A DNA stretch of 64,000 nt from a virus: positions 1 through 64,000 of IMG/VR virus record IMGVR_UViG_3300025872_000041. One strand, given 5' to 3'. How positions within the stretch are numbered: the first letter of the stretch is position 1; the number at the start of each line of letters is the position of its first letter. Below the pieces are notes generated by a model, which made no database searches, was not told the DNA's origin, and saw nothing but the letters and a program-made list of their open reading frames with translations. This document shows positions 1 through 7,425 of this stretch, in pieces. A program made the translations under genes and the position numbers.

Positions 1-261
1 ACCTCCTCCGTAGGTTTGTTCGTAGTAGTGTTCACCAGTTATTGGTAATGTACTTTCAGGATAATCAATTCCATGAACTGTTCCTTTGTTGTATGCAGTT
101 TCAATTCTTTCCTTCTCCATTTCTTTGGCTTGTTGAATTAAAGAATTTTTTCTTTCACTCCAAACTCCCAAAGTTATTAGTCCTTTTGCATATTCATAAT
201 CTAAATCGAGTAGTTTTTCAATGTACCACTCCACTGCCGTTTGTTGTTTATTGTTTGTCAT
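1..261 (-). CDS. Partial 'MTNNKQQ' family small phage protein (C-terminus outside window)
   Basis: The reading frame opens with ATG at 261 and stays open to the window edge, giving 87 codons. The product starts MTNNKQQTAVEWYIEKL and continues with a charged, probably helical stretch. Proteins starting like this are common as small hypothetical proteins in Bacteroidota phages and prophages; no biochemical role is known to me. The start overlaps the stop of the preceding gene as ATGA, so translation is probably coupled. The first 22 bases are nearly identical to those at two other starts in the neighbouring gene. Confidence 0.75.
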   Translation of the reverse strand, partial: MTNNKQQTAVEWYIEKLLDLDYEYAKGLITLGVWSERKNSLIQQAKEMEKERIETAYNKGTVHGIDYPESTLPITGEHYYEQTYGGG

Positions 262-770
262 ATTATGTTTGTCCACTTTGCGTGTTGCCATAAACTTTTT
301 CCGCATTTTTTACAAGGTACACATGTTATAGTTGCTACCTTTGGCGATGGTTTATATGCGGGTTCAAATACTTCACAAAAATGTGTTATGTTTGTTGTTG
401 TGCCTGTTGTGGAAATGTTATTACCTGTTGCGATGCCACTTTCAGTTGTGCCTGTTGTTCTCGATGCCTTCATATATCCGTCATTAAATCCGTCTTCATA
501 AGCACTTGCCTTTATCGTTGAAAGTGTTGCACATTGTTTGATGGTTTCGGCTTCCATTTTGTCTTCGTACATTTCACGGGCTTTATTATACCCAGTTATA
601 AAAGCATTTCTTTCTGAATTACTGAATGGATAAAGTTTCATCGCTAATTCTGCAACATCAACTTCCGTTTGTTGTTTATTTTTTGTCATAGTTCTTTTGT
701 ATTCACCCCATTCTTTATGGGCTTGTTCTATTAATAAGCCCACTGCATTTTGTTGTTTATTGGTTGTCAT
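258..770 (-). CDS. Hypothetical protein with two tandem 'MTxNKQQ' N-termini
   Basis: The product has 170 residues and no recognised catalytic domain. Residues 1-27 begin MTTNKQQNAVGLLIEQ. A second family start (MTKNKQQTEVDV) follows at residue 28 (ATG at 689), so the real protein may be the 143-residue form, or the ORF may be a fusion of a decayed copy to an intact one. The middle is helical with a GYNKAREM motif. The C-terminus has a Ser/Thr/Gly-rich linker (about residues 100-130) followed by CVPCKKCG, a possible zinc knuckle. It overlaps the gene upstream by 14 bases and the gene downstream by 4. Confidence 0.75.
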   Translation of the reverse strand: MTTNKQQNAVGLLIEQAHKEWGEYKRTMTKNKQQTEVDVAELAMKLYPFSNSERNAFITGYNKAREMYEDKMEAETIKQCATLSTIKASAYEDGFNDGYMKASRTTGTTESGIATGNNISTTGTTTNITHFCEVFEPAYKPSPKVATITCVPCKKCGKSLWQHAKWTNII

Positions 771-981
771 TGTTTGTGTCTTTAACCCAGTAAAAGTCTA
801 GTAAGGTTCTCATAAAGAATCTCTTAATAAAGTTAGGTTTACTATATGTAGCAAATGCAATAGTATTTACCATAATCTTAGTAGATAAGCAATACCATCC
901 TACTATTTTTTTTGGCTTTGGAAAGCTTTCAATTTTAGCTTCTAATATGTCTCGTAATGAATCTTTGCTAATCGGTGTCAT
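757..981 (-). CDS. Hypothetical protein, 74 residues, basic
   Basis: This is a small basic protein with a moderately hydrophobic centre around residues 28-45 and an aromatic C-terminus. It has no known motif. It sits in the overlapping minus-strand operon, sharing 14 bases with each neighbour. That supports real translation but says nothing about function. It could be a peripheral membrane protein, but the hydrophobic stretch is short and contains lysine. Confidence 0.6.
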   Translation of the reverse strand: MTPISKDSLRDILEAKIESFPKPKKIVGWYCLSTKIMVNTIAFATYSKPNFIKRFFMRTLLDFYWVKDTNNDNQ

Positions 982-1918
982 TGTTTTCTAATTTTTCTAG
1001 TTGTTTTTTTAATCTATCTACACTACCCCAGATAATACCTGCATTAGGGTCTAGTTGCTTAATCTTAGCTACTAACTCTTCTTGTGCACCTCTAGAGTAA
1101 AACCCCTGTTCTATGTCATCTGCTAAGTTTTGTAAGTGCATAGGAGCATGTATAGAGATACGTAGGTCATAACTGTGCCACTTAGTCTTCCAATCTACAA
1201 AGGCAATACCTTTAGTTAGCTTTCTAAGTAAGTTATGCAAGGTCCAGTTACGTACTCTTACAATAGATCTATCACTACCAAACACGTGAAGAAAGCGTAG
1301 AAACCACCTAGGGCAGAATTTAGGCTTAGCGTCATGGTCCATAGCAAGTACTAAAGGATAAAGAGCATTAAAGTAATCACCTTCTTCATGCCATAGATGT
1401 ACTCCTAAGTAACCATACTTCTCAAATCCTTTGGGAAAGAAGATATAACGGAAATCATCTAATTCAATGTTACGGGTGAATATCATACCTCTCTTTCTAC
1501 CTCTCCAGAACAAGAAGAAATACTTAATATCTTGTAAGCGCTCTTGTAGGGTAGGAGGCTTATAAAATTTACTGTTTTTGTCTATTTTACCCATATTTTC
1601 TTTTCTTTTTTTAAATTCTTTACGTTGTCCAACTCTTTCTTTAAGTTTTGCAAGTGCATCAGACTGATAGATTTCTCCATATGCACCTCCTAAAAACTTA
1701 TCTAGTTTTTCACTGTCTTGTATGAACTTAAGTACTTCCTCACACATACGAGATGCTGTATACTCTCTACGCTCACATATCTCAGAATTTAAGAAGTCTT
1801 TAATCCTCTGTACATGTAGTTTAGCATATGCATCCATAGCCTGAGTAATGTCTACTTCATTATAGACTCCACTCTCATCTCTGTTAAGAAATTCCTTTGC
1901 TGTTGGTAGGTTCTTCAT
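968..1918 (-). CDS. Hypothetical phage protein, 316 residues, two-part
   Basis: Residues 1-70 (MKNLPTAKEFLNRDE, then MDAYAKLHVQRIKDFL) follow a pattern common in small Bacteroidota-phage proteins. After a Lys-rich linker near residue 105 comes a different, aromatic-rich part (FWRGRKRGMIF, FRYIFFPKGFEKYGYLGVHLWHEEGDYF) that I cannot assign. The C-terminus is helical. The change of character suggests a fusion of a common N-terminal module to an unrelated domain. It overlaps the upstream gene by 4 bases (ATGA) and the downstream gene by 14. Function unknown. Confidence 0.75.
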   Translation of the reverse strand: MKNLPTAKEFLNRDESGVYNEVDITQAMDAYAKLHVQRIKDFLNSEICERREYTASRMCEEVLKFIQDSEKLDKFLGGAYGEIYQSDALAKLKERVGQRKEFKKRKENMGKIDKNSKFYKPPTLQERLQDIKYFFLFWRGRKRGMIFTRNIELDDFRYIFFPKGFEKYGYLGVHLWHEEGDYFNALYPLVLAMDHDAKPKFCPRWFLRFLHVFGSDRSIVRVRNWTLHNLLRKLTKGIAFVDWKTKWHSYDLRISIHAPMHLQNLADDIEQGFYSRGAQEELVAKIKQLDPNAGIIWGSVDRLKKQLEKLENNDTD

Positions 1919-2172
1919 AGTGCCTCTATCCTTTGGAGTAACTCTGTTACATCCGCCTGGTTAAGATAGCCTAATACATCATTAGTTATCTCTGTATCAT
2001 AGCATATATGACCACCATATAATACTGCTAACTCATATAGACCATTAGATCCACCATAACTATATGGGGATTGTATAACACTAGCACCATAACCATTAGG
2101 AAACTCTACTCTTACATGTATCCCATTATCATGGTTAGTCATAGGTTTAAATTCTAAATCTTCAAATGTCAT
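1915..2172 (-). CDS. Hypothetical protein, 85 residues
   Basis: This is a small acidic protein, probably mostly beta strand (repeated GYGASV, SYGGSNGLYELAVLYGGH patterns) with a short C-terminal helix. No family recognised. It overlaps the genes on both sides (11 bases upstream, ATGA downstream), so it is co-translated with the operon. Confidence 0.65.
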   Translation of the reverse strand: MTFEDLEFKPMTNHDNGIHVRVEFPNGYGASVIQSPYSYGGSNGLYELAVLYGGHICYDTEITNDVLGYLNQADVTELLQRIEAL

Positions 2173-2353
2173 CTGGTTTTTTAATTAGGTTATCTAAAAA
2201 TTCTTTATACTGTTTCTCTGCTTCTAAATAGCTTTTTTCTATTGCTTGCGGTCCTGCATAATGTGCATGATGTCCTTTTAACTCACCAATACAATAACCA
2301 ATAATATTGGCCATCTTTAATTTATCTTCTAAGTGTTCTGTTTCTGTTTTCAT
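2162..2353 (-). CDS. Hypothetical protein, 63 residues
   Basis: This short helical, charged protein with two His/Tyr-rich patches (KGHHAHYAG) has no recognised function. Its ATG overlaps, as ATGA, a stop in another frame left over downstream of the homing endonuclease gene. That suggests its original upstream partner gene has been interrupted or replaced (see findings). Confidence 0.6.
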   Translation of the reverse strand: MKTETEHLEDKLKMANIIGYCIGELKGHHAHYAGPQAIEKSYLEAEKQYKEFLDNLIKKPDDI

Positions 2354-2401
2354 ATCCTTGTTTTACTAAAGCCATATTCTTTTGCTACATCTGGGTTATT
2401 T

Positions 2402-3136
2402 TTACCATTTTTTATATTTAAAAATAAAGTAAGGATGTTTATTAGGAAACTTATCATTTAAATATTTATGTATAGTTGCTCTATGTATATTAAAATATTT
2501 AGAAGTTTCTTCTTGGGTAGTAAATGATTTATATAATATTCCATCTTTTGTAAAAACATCTATACCAACCCGTCTATTTGTATTTTTTTTTCTAGCTGTT
2601 GTAGATCTTATATTATCATAAGATCTATCATTAGTATATTCCCACATATATCCATATGCAGTAATTTGTTTTTTTCTACAACATTTTATAATATTTGTTT
2701 TTAAAAAATTTAATTCATTTTGTATATCTTTTAGTTCATCCCAAACTTTAATAATTTTTTTAGTACTAATATCTATTTGATTAATTTTAATACCCCAGTT
2801 TTTAGGTCCATCGTTTCTATCACCTCCAAGACTAAAGTTTACTAAAATACCTGAATCATCACAACATTTTCTACCATAAAAAGAAATAAGTTCTATTTCT
2901 TTAAGCTTAACTTCTTCTTCATTAGAACTTTCATAAACTATATCCACTTTATATTCTGTTTTCTTAACTATGTTTTTCCAAAAAGTAGTTCTTTTAGTTT
3001 TTTCATAAGCTCTGGAATACTTAGTATTATGTTTATATACTTTATGAATAGGTGGTGTTTTACCTATACCTACATAAAAAATTTGATTTATATCTGTTCT
3101 AGTATGAGTGTATACATAAAAATTATCTTGATGCAT
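2402..3136 (-). CDS. GIY-YIG homing endonuclease with NUMOD1-like DNA-binding end
   Basis: The 244-residue protein has a GIY-YIG nuclease core near its N-terminus (YVYTHTR at about 8-14, FYVGIGK at about 20-26). Conserved charged positions and a glutamate-containing KLKEIELISFYG stretch lie near residue 95. The middle contains repeat units of the 'GYMWEY' type, and the C-terminus (about 195-235) reads as a NUMOD1-type helix-turn-helix (SFTTQEETSKYFNIHRATIHKYL). Such enzymes are selfish elements that cut gene copies lacking the insertion. It has its own host-type promoter at 3155-3185, unlike its co-translated neighbours. The codons are very AT-rich, consistent with independent acquisition. 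Confidence 0.88.
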   Translation of the reverse strand: MHQDNFYVYTHTRTDINQIFYVGIGKTPPIHKVYKHNTKYSRAYEKTKRTTFWKNIVKKTEYKVDIVYESSNEEEVKLKEIELISFYGRKCCDDSGILVNFSLGGDRNDGPKNWGIKINQIDISTKKIIKVWDELKDIQNELNFLKTNIIKCCRKKQITAYGYMWEYTNDRSYDNIRSTTARKKNTNRRVGIDVFTKDGILYKSFTTQEETSKYFNIHRATIHKYLNDKFPNKHPYFIFKYKKW

Positions 3137-3154
3137 GTTTGTAGTTTTATACTA

Positions 3155-3185
3155 CAAATATACATCATATAAATTATATAAACAA
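3155..3185 (-). promoter_or_regulatory. Bacteroidota-type promoter for the homing endonuclease
   Basis: On the minus strand the -33 element TTG (3183-3185) is followed after exactly 20 bases by TATATTTG (3155-3162). This is the classic Bacteroidota sigma-A promoter form. The predicted transcript start is a few bases upstream of the ATG at 3136, leaving a leader of about 12 bases. Confidence 0.7.
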
Positions 3186-3186
3186 A

Positions 3187-3570
3187 TTACTGTTTAAGTT
3201 TAAGTCCTAATTCTATAGCTTCTTCAGATGATAGCTTATCATGTATAAAATTGTGGCACATCCTGCATACTGCTTTCCATGTACTAGATTCTAGATAATA
3301 TTTACTTCTATCTTTACCAGAATAAAGGTGATGTACATCTGTACTCATTACAGTACATCCAGGAAGTTTAGCTTGACATGTAGGATGTTTACTTAAAAAC
3401 TCTACACGTAGTATACTATACTCTTGATTCTCTACCACTTTCTTTTTGGAGATTTTAGGTAAAGACTTTGGTTTACTATACTTATTAGCACAGTTCTTAC
3501 AATAGCCTTTACCTAATATCCTTTTCCAAAAGTTAGGTACAGTAATTCCACAGTCTTGACACTGCTTCAT
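3187..3570 (-). CDS. HNH-family nuclease-like protein with N-terminal zinc motif
   Basis: The 127-residue protein starts with CxxCG and GYCKNC, a possible zinc ribbon. Its second half carries an HNH-like pattern: CQAKLPGCTV (about 70-79), VHHLYSGKD (about 84-92), then CRMCHNFIHD (about 107-116). Cys pairs flanking His-His fit zinc-stabilised HNH nucleases common in phages. A role in recombination or packaging is possible but not shown. It overlaps the upstream gene by 4 bases. Confidence 0.75.
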   Translation of the reverse strand: MKQCQDCGITVPNFWKRILGKGYCKNCANKYSKPKSLPKISKKKVVENQEYSILRVEFLSKHPTCQAKLPGCTVMSTDVHHLYSGKDRSKYYLESSTWKAVCRMCHNFIHDKLSSEEAIELGLKLKQ

Positions 3571-3887
3571 ATTAAATCATCTAATCCTATATCAAAGGCA
3601 GCTGATACTTCTTCATAAAGATCCGGATCACTATCTTTGATAAGCTCTACCACAGGGTAAAGAATATCATTAACCTGATTCAACATAATATACATATCAT
3701 GCTCTTTAAGCTTTTGTATGTTTTCATCTGTTAATATCATTGATAGAGTTACAGAACTACCCATAAATGGTACAGTAGAACTTATCTGTGCTTCCGCAAT
3801 AAGTTCTTCAAGTTCCTCTAATTGAATTAGATTGTTTAAATAACAGAATACAATCTGTCTGTTGTCAAGGCCGTGGAATTTTGTCAT
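3567..3887 (-). CDS. Hypothetical acidic protein, 106 residues
   Basis: This is an acidic, helical protein with no recognised motif; the C-terminus is rich in Asp/Glu (KDSDPDLYEEVSAAFD). ATGA overlaps on both ends tie it to the HNH gene and to the 154-residue gene upstream. Confidence 0.65.
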   Translation of the reverse strand: MTKFHGLDNRQIVFCYLNNLIQLEELEELIAEAQISSTVPFMGSSVTLSMILTDENIQKLKEHDMYIMLNQVNDILYPVVELIKDSDPDLYEEVSAAFDIGLDDLI

Positions 3888-4348
3888 GAGATTTGGTAGA
3901 AATTAATTGGTAAGATACCACTATCTATTAATTTGTCAATGATATCTTTTTTATTGATACCTAAGTCTTTAAATGATAGCGTACATACAAATTTAGGATC
4001 TGGTTCTGTATTTTCCCAAAAAGGATTTAAGAAAGGATGATCCTTAAAGAAATGTCCCAATAAACAATTACTAAATTTAATCATCATCTCTTGTTTCCAG
4101 GAGTTTAGAATAAACTGAGTTTTTCTATGGGCTTTGATAACCCGTAGTTTTTTAGCTTCAGACATTTCTTTGAGTTCTTCTTCCGTATACATGCTAATAC
4201 CAAATATGGCACGCTTGTACAAGAAGTTCTGATTAGGATTAAAGGGGTCTTTGTCATAAACTTGATAAGACTTACCATTAAAGTTCTTTGTGTTTGCTTG
4301 GTATGTAGATAGCTTTCCGCTATACATAACCCGGTTCTCTTTTTTCAT
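3884..4348 (-). CDS. Conserved-looking hypothetical protein, 154 residues
   Basis: The basic N-terminus is followed by a helical centre (MYTEEELKEMSEAKKLRVIKAH) and an aromatic stretch (FKDHPFLNPFWE). The C-terminus reads like a small alpha-beta domain. No family recognised. It lies 22 bases downstream of the radical SAM gene and overlaps the next gene as ATGA, so it belongs to that operon. Confidence 0.65.
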   Translation of the reverse strand: MKKENRVMYSGKLSTYQANTKNFNGKSYQVYDKDPFNPNQNFLYKRAIFGISMYTEEELKEMSEAKKLRVIKAHRKTQFILNSWKQEMMIKFSNCLLGHFFKDHPFLNPFWENTEPDPKFVCTLSFKDLGINKKDIIDKLIDSGILPINFYQIS

Positions 4349-4370
4349 ATGTGGTAATTTAGTTTGTTGA

Positions 4371-5204
4371 TTAGAAGATGTACCTAATAGTGTCTATATC
4401 AAAGTATTGTGTATACAAGTACTTAAATGTATCCAACCATTTGGTTTTGTAGCTCAAAGGATAGCGCATAATCTGTTCATTATTCTTTATTTCTGAGCTA
4501 TATTTCATTAGGTTTTGAGCTAGAACACTTGCCCGTTGCATTTGTAATGCATGATTAGTAAGAGCAATAACCTCACACTTATTCTCACCGGCAATATGTT
4601 TTATCTCATTAAATAAATCATCATAGAGTTCTTCCCAACCTGGGTAGAAAATAACTGGACTGTAGTTTATGTGTACCTCCCATCCTAAATCCTTTAATCT
4701 ATTAATATCTTTTATTCTATCAGATATCTTTTGCATCTTAGGTTCTAGTATATCAGAGAATACTTGAGGCATAACACTAACCCGGACTCTTGGTTTCTTA
4801 TTAAAACTACTAACGTCTAGAGTTAGTAATGAAGGATATTTAGTGGCCATAGTAGAGTTAAGTCTAGGATGGTCATCATATCTCTTAAGATAATCAATCA
4901 AGGGTTCAGGCATATGCTTCTGCATAAGTACTAGATCACTATTACAGGCTATGTCTACCATAGTATACACAGGGTCCTGTTGATCCGGCTGTTTAACATA
5001 GTTCTTCTCCCACTCTAATACAGAGTTAAAGATATCATCTACGTTAGTGTTTACATAAACTCTGTTCCCGTTGTACCGGGACATATAACAGTAAGTGCTA
5101 ACGCACCCACCAAAGCATCCGTAGATTACATTTGGTGCAATGCAGTTAGCACTATTGTTATTGTCTTTAGTCTCTAAAGTCTTAGTCTTTTGTAACTTAA
5201 TCAT
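4371..5204 (-). CDS. Spore-photoproduct-lyase-like radical SAM protein
   Basis: The 277-residue protein has a Cys cluster near the N-terminus, C30-x3-C34-x4-C39-Tyr, in the place where radical SAM proteins bind their iron-sulfur cluster. The later part resembles the spore photoproduct lyase group: alternating strands and helices, then VHINYSPVIFYPGWEELYDDLF (split here only by memory of the family) near residues 175-200. Spore photoproduct lyase repairs UV thymine dimers; some phage relatives have unknown substrates. Residues 8-40 include an extra Cys21. Spacing differs from the usual CX3CX2C, so activity is uncertain. A terminator-like hairpin precedes it. Confidence 0.72.
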   Translation of the reverse strand: MIKLQKTKTLETKDNNNSANCIAPNVIYGCFGGCVSTYCYMSRYNGNRVYVNTNVDDIFNSVLEWEKNYVKQPDQQDPVYTMVDIACNSDLVLMQKHMPEPLIDYLKRYDDHPRLNSTMATKYPSLLTLDVSSFNKKPRVRVSVMPQVFSDILEPKMQKISDRIKDINRLKDLGWEVHINYSPVIFYPGWEELYDDLFNEIKHIAGENKCEVIALTNHALQMQRASVLAQNLMKYSSEIKNNEQIMRYPLSYKTKWLDTFKYLYTQYFDIDTIRYIF

Positions 5205-5208
5205 AATA

Positions 5209-5233
5209 ATAGGGCTGAGTTTCCCCAGCCCGT
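5209..5233 (-). terminator. Hairpin between the SSB-tailed gene and the radical SAM gene
   Basis: GGGCTG (5212-5217) pairs with CAGCCC (5226-5231). On the minus strand it is followed by a TATTATTA tract, so it is a weak intrinsic terminator or an attenuator ahead of the radical SAM operon. Confidence 0.5.
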
Positions 5234-5238
5234 ATTAA

Positions 5239-5766
5239 TTAGAAATCAAATGTTACGTCAGAATCAGAGGTTACAGAAACTTCAATCTCTTCTTCTTTTA
5301 CTTCTACTTTAGCTTTAGGAGCAGGCTTTACAGCAACTGCTGTTGTTCCACGGCTAGAATTAGACTCACGGATCTCATCAACATTAGTGTGTTGAATAAA
5401 TACATCTTGATCTTCTGTGTCAAGAGTGTAATAAGTACGTCTGTAAATAGCCTGATCTTCAAATAAACAAACGGGACCATCTTGACCAGCACGCTTAACA
5501 CCAAAATCAGGATTAGATTCCATGATGGGCTCAAGAGATTCTTTAACGGTAATCTTACCGCTTAACTCTTGATTAGCTTCCCAACCAATTGCTTTTAAGT
5601 CTGATACTAGACCTGGTACAATAGATGATCTTACTTTCCTACGTACCCAACCATTAGATACTTCAATAGCATCTTGTTCAACACGTACAAAACCATACTC
5701 AGGATTGTTTTGAGACACACGGATTACGTTGCCGAACTCATCAGCAACAACTTTAACTTTGTTCAT
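5239..5766 (-). CDS. Conserved phage protein with SSB-like acidic tail
   Basis: The 175-residue product has a beta-rich main body (VRVSQNNPEYGFVRVEQ, KITVKESLEPIM, IYRRTYYTLD). A Lys/Pro/Ala linker follows at about residues 140-160, and the protein ends in an acidic tip, SVTSDSDVTFDF. This layout, an OB-like body plus flexible linker and acidic tail ending in Phe, is that of phage single-stranded-DNA-binding proteins. I recall similar sequences in crAss-like genomes. The gene is monocistronic, between two hairpins, consistent with strong expression. An SSB role is inference. Confidence 0.6.
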   Translation of the reverse strand: MNKVKVVADEFGNVIRVSQNNPEYGFVRVEQDAIEVSNGWVRRKVRSSIVPGLVSDLKAIGWEANQELSGKITVKESLEPIMESNPDFGVKRAGQDGPVCLFEDQAIYRRTYYTLDTEDQDVFIQHTNVDEIRESNSSRGTTAVAVKPAPKAKVEVKEEEIEVSVTSDSDVTFDF

Positions 5767-5802
5767 AATATTTTTTAGGGTTTTTTAAATTGTTTAATGC
5801 AT

Positions 5803-5827
5803 AAAAAAACCGGCTATTAACCGGCTT
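5803..5827 (-). terminator. Intrinsic terminator downstream of the 83-residue gene
   Basis: On the minus strand AGCCGGT pairs with GCCGGTT around a 5-base loop (CCGG core, two wobbles) and is followed by seven T residues. It overlaps the stop of the gene at 5826-6077. Confidence 0.75.
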
Positions 5828-6077
5828 ACATGTCTGGAAGTAAATCTTCCGGGAGTATATCAGCTTCAAACTCTGAAGGGTCTATCTCCTCTATCTCTAG
5901 TTCTTCAACTTCTAGGATTGTAATTGTTGTACTGCTAATAGATGCACCAAAGAACGGGTCTTCAACTACATCACCGGCATTAAGGCACATGAGGTATTGC
6001 AAGTCATCATCAGTGCAGTCAAGATACTGCTCTACAGATAACTCTATAACCTTACCATTCCTTAATTGGTACAACAT
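5826..6077 (-). CDS. Hypothetical very acidic protein, 83 residues
   Basis: ATG at 6077 gives MLYQLRNGKVIELSVEQYLD. An upstream TTG at 6086 is in frame but less likely. The second half is almost all Glu, Asp, Ile and Leu (ILEVEELEIEEIDPSEFEAD), suggesting a binding partner for a basic protein or a DNA mimic. Residues 1-50 look beta-rich. It stands alone between a terminator and a palindromic hairpin. Function unknown. Confidence 0.65.
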   Translation of the reverse strand: MLYQLRNGKVIELSVEQYLDCTDDDLQYLMCLNAGDVVEDPFFGASISSTTITILEVEELEIEEIDPSEFEADILPEDLLPDM

Positions 6078-6083
6078 CTCATT

Positions 6084-6123
6084 CAAATATATAGAGTAAT
6101 TAAATTAATTAACTACTCTATAT
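6084..6123 (-). promoter_or_regulatory. Palindrome with promoter-like box upstream of the acidic protein gene
   Basis: ATATAGAGTA (6089-6098) and TACTCTATAT (6114-6123) form a perfect 10-bp inverted repeat around a 15-base AT spacer. On the minus strand TATATTTG (6084-6091) overlaps its inner edge, but there is no TTG at the expected -33. It could be an operator or a U-poor terminator for the upstream gene. Confidence 0.4.
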
Positions 6124-6145
6124 ATAAGTTATTTCTATTATAAGG

Positions 6146-6592
6146 CTATTGCCAAGTAATTTTAATACCCTTTGGCAACATTTCAATATCAATAAGTAGA
6201 GCTCTACCCTCTTCTCCAATCACTAAACTCACGGGTTTGTCTGCTTTAATATTTTTAATTGTGTGAGAAACCGGCTTAATCAAGTCAGGTTTAGCAGTTA
6301 CAGCTACAACATTATCAGGATACTCTACATTGGTAACAGTTTTTTCTGACTTTCTGTGCCAGAATCCTGGTGATTTAGCTTCTACAATATCCTTACACTT
6401 ACGGACATAGCCTTTTTGTCCATGAGTTAAGTGTTTTTTAGGATGTTTCTTTACTTTGTGCATAGGTGTTGCAAAATTTACAACTACATGTTGTTCATAC
6501 CCAGTAATAATCTGGACAGCTTCTAAGTCAAAGCCATACTTCTGCAGGTTTTGAATTCTTTTGGTTGCTTGTTTAACTTCTGTGTTATTCAT
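6146..6592 (-). CDS. Hypothetical basic protein, 148 residues
   Basis: The N-terminal helix (KQATKRIQNLQKYGFD) is followed by a strongly basic His/Lys stretch around residues 43-60 (MHKVKKHPKKHLTHGQKG). The C-terminal half is beta-rich (PVSLVIGEEGRALLIDIEML). The basic stretch suggests nucleic acid binding; no family recognised. Transcribed alone, with a terminator hairpin upstream. Confidence 0.65.
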   Translation of the reverse strand: MNNTEVKQATKRIQNLQKYGFDLEAVQIITGYEQHVVVNFATPMHKVKKHPKKHLTHGQKGYVRKCKDIVEAKSPGFWHRKSEKTVTNVEYPDNVVAVTAKPDLIKPVSHTIKNIKADKPVSLVIGEEGRALLIDIEMLPKGIKITWQ

Positions 6593-6633
6593 GATAGATG
6601 ATTTTTTATATATTTACAAGGTAGCCACATTAG

Positions 6634-6663
6634 AAAAAGGGCCAGGATTTCTCCCAGCCCTTA
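6634..6663 (-). terminator. Intrinsic terminator after the endolysin gene
   Basis: On the minus strand AAGGGCTGGGA pairs with TCCTGGCCCTT around GAAA, then TTTCTAA. This is a long GC-rich stem downstream of the endolysin stop. Confidence 0.75.
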
Positions 6664-6699
6664 TATACTAATTCTCTAATCAACTACCACATTGCGAGC

Positions 6700-7194
6700 T
6701 TATTTAGCGGCTCTAAGAGCACTCAGGTAGTTTGGGTCACTGGCGTAGACACCATCAATTTTACGTAGATACTTATTCTGTATATCAATGTAGCATCTTA
6801 CATTGTCTCTGTAAGACTTATACTTTGCATATACACCATGTTTGCCATCTACATACTTACACTTATGGTAAGTTAATCCAAACATGTTCTTGGCTTTTAC
6901 ACCAACGTTACTCTTACCAATGCTAGATTCTATCTTAGCTTGGGCAACAGCAACAGCCGGTAATACACAGCCATACTTCACTAACTCAGCTGTTAAGCCA
7001 GAGTCAGTAAGTTTCATATCTTCCACAGTCTTTTCAATTGTAACAGTGTCTTTAACTACCGAGACAATCTCGGTACTTAGATCCATCATAGATGTAAACA
7101 ATAATATTACATTCAGGGATAGAGAAACAATAAACAATTTCTTGTACGATTTAGTGTGAGTCACACTGAGATCATCATTAACTTTTAATATCAT
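6700..7194 (-). CDS. Membrane-anchored glucosaminidase endolysin
   Basis: The 164-residue protein has one N-terminal hydrophobic segment (about residues 19-37, LFIVSLSLNVILLF) after a short basic cytoplasmic stretch. The rest is a beta-N-acetylglucosaminidase (GH73-type) domain: LPAVAVAQAKIESSIGKS around residue 80 with the likely catalytic Glu, then NMFGLTYHK, and YRDNVRCYIDIQNKYL. It should cut peptidoglycan. A non-cleaved anchor is the layout of signal-arrest-release endolysins, which reach the periplasm through host secretion and are activated on release from the membrane. It is flanked by terminators. Confidence 0.85.
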   Translation of the reverse strand: MILKVNDDLSVTHTKSYKKLFIVSLSLNVILLFTSMMDLSTEIVSVVKDTVTIEKTVEDMKLTDSGLTAELVKYGCVLPAVAVAQAKIESSIGKSNVGVKAKNMFGLTYHKCKYVDGKHGVYAKYKSYRDNVRCYIDIQNKYLRKIDGVYASDPNYLSALRAAK

Positions 7195-7207
7195 AGGATT
7201 TTAGATT

Positions 7208-7240
7208 AAAAATGGGGGTACCGTATAGACCCCCATTGTT
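7208..7240 (-). terminator. Intrinsic terminator after the 48-residue gene
   Basis: AATGGGGGT and ACCCCCATT form a 9-bp stem. On the minus strand it is followed by TTTTTAAT. It separates the small beta protein gene from the endolysin gene. Confidence 0.8.
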
Positions 7241-7278
7241 TTCAACTTATAACTAATCTAAATACGAAACACTCTAGT

Positions 7279-7425
7279 TTATACGGAACCAGAGTACTTC
7301 ATCATTGTAATTCTTTGACCGGTCTTAACCATAAGACCAATAATAGTGCCATTCTGTGACACTTTACCTATGATTTTACCTTCAATCACAGGTCTTGGGT
7401 TTGTAAACATTGTAGTTTTTGTCAT
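7279..7425 (-). CDS. Small hypothetical beta-rich protein, 48 residues
   Basis: ATG at 7425 gives MTKTTMFTNPRPVIEGK and ends MKYSGSV. An internal ATG at 7410 is an alternative start. The pattern PVIEGKIIGKVSQNGTIIGLMVKTG suggests a small beta barrel. It overlaps the 3' end of the upstream gene by 44 bases in another frame, and a strong terminator follows it. It is too short for assignment. Confidence 0.5.
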   Translation of the reverse strand: MTKTTMFTNPRPVIEGKIIGKVSQNGTIIGLMVKTGQRITMMKYSGSV

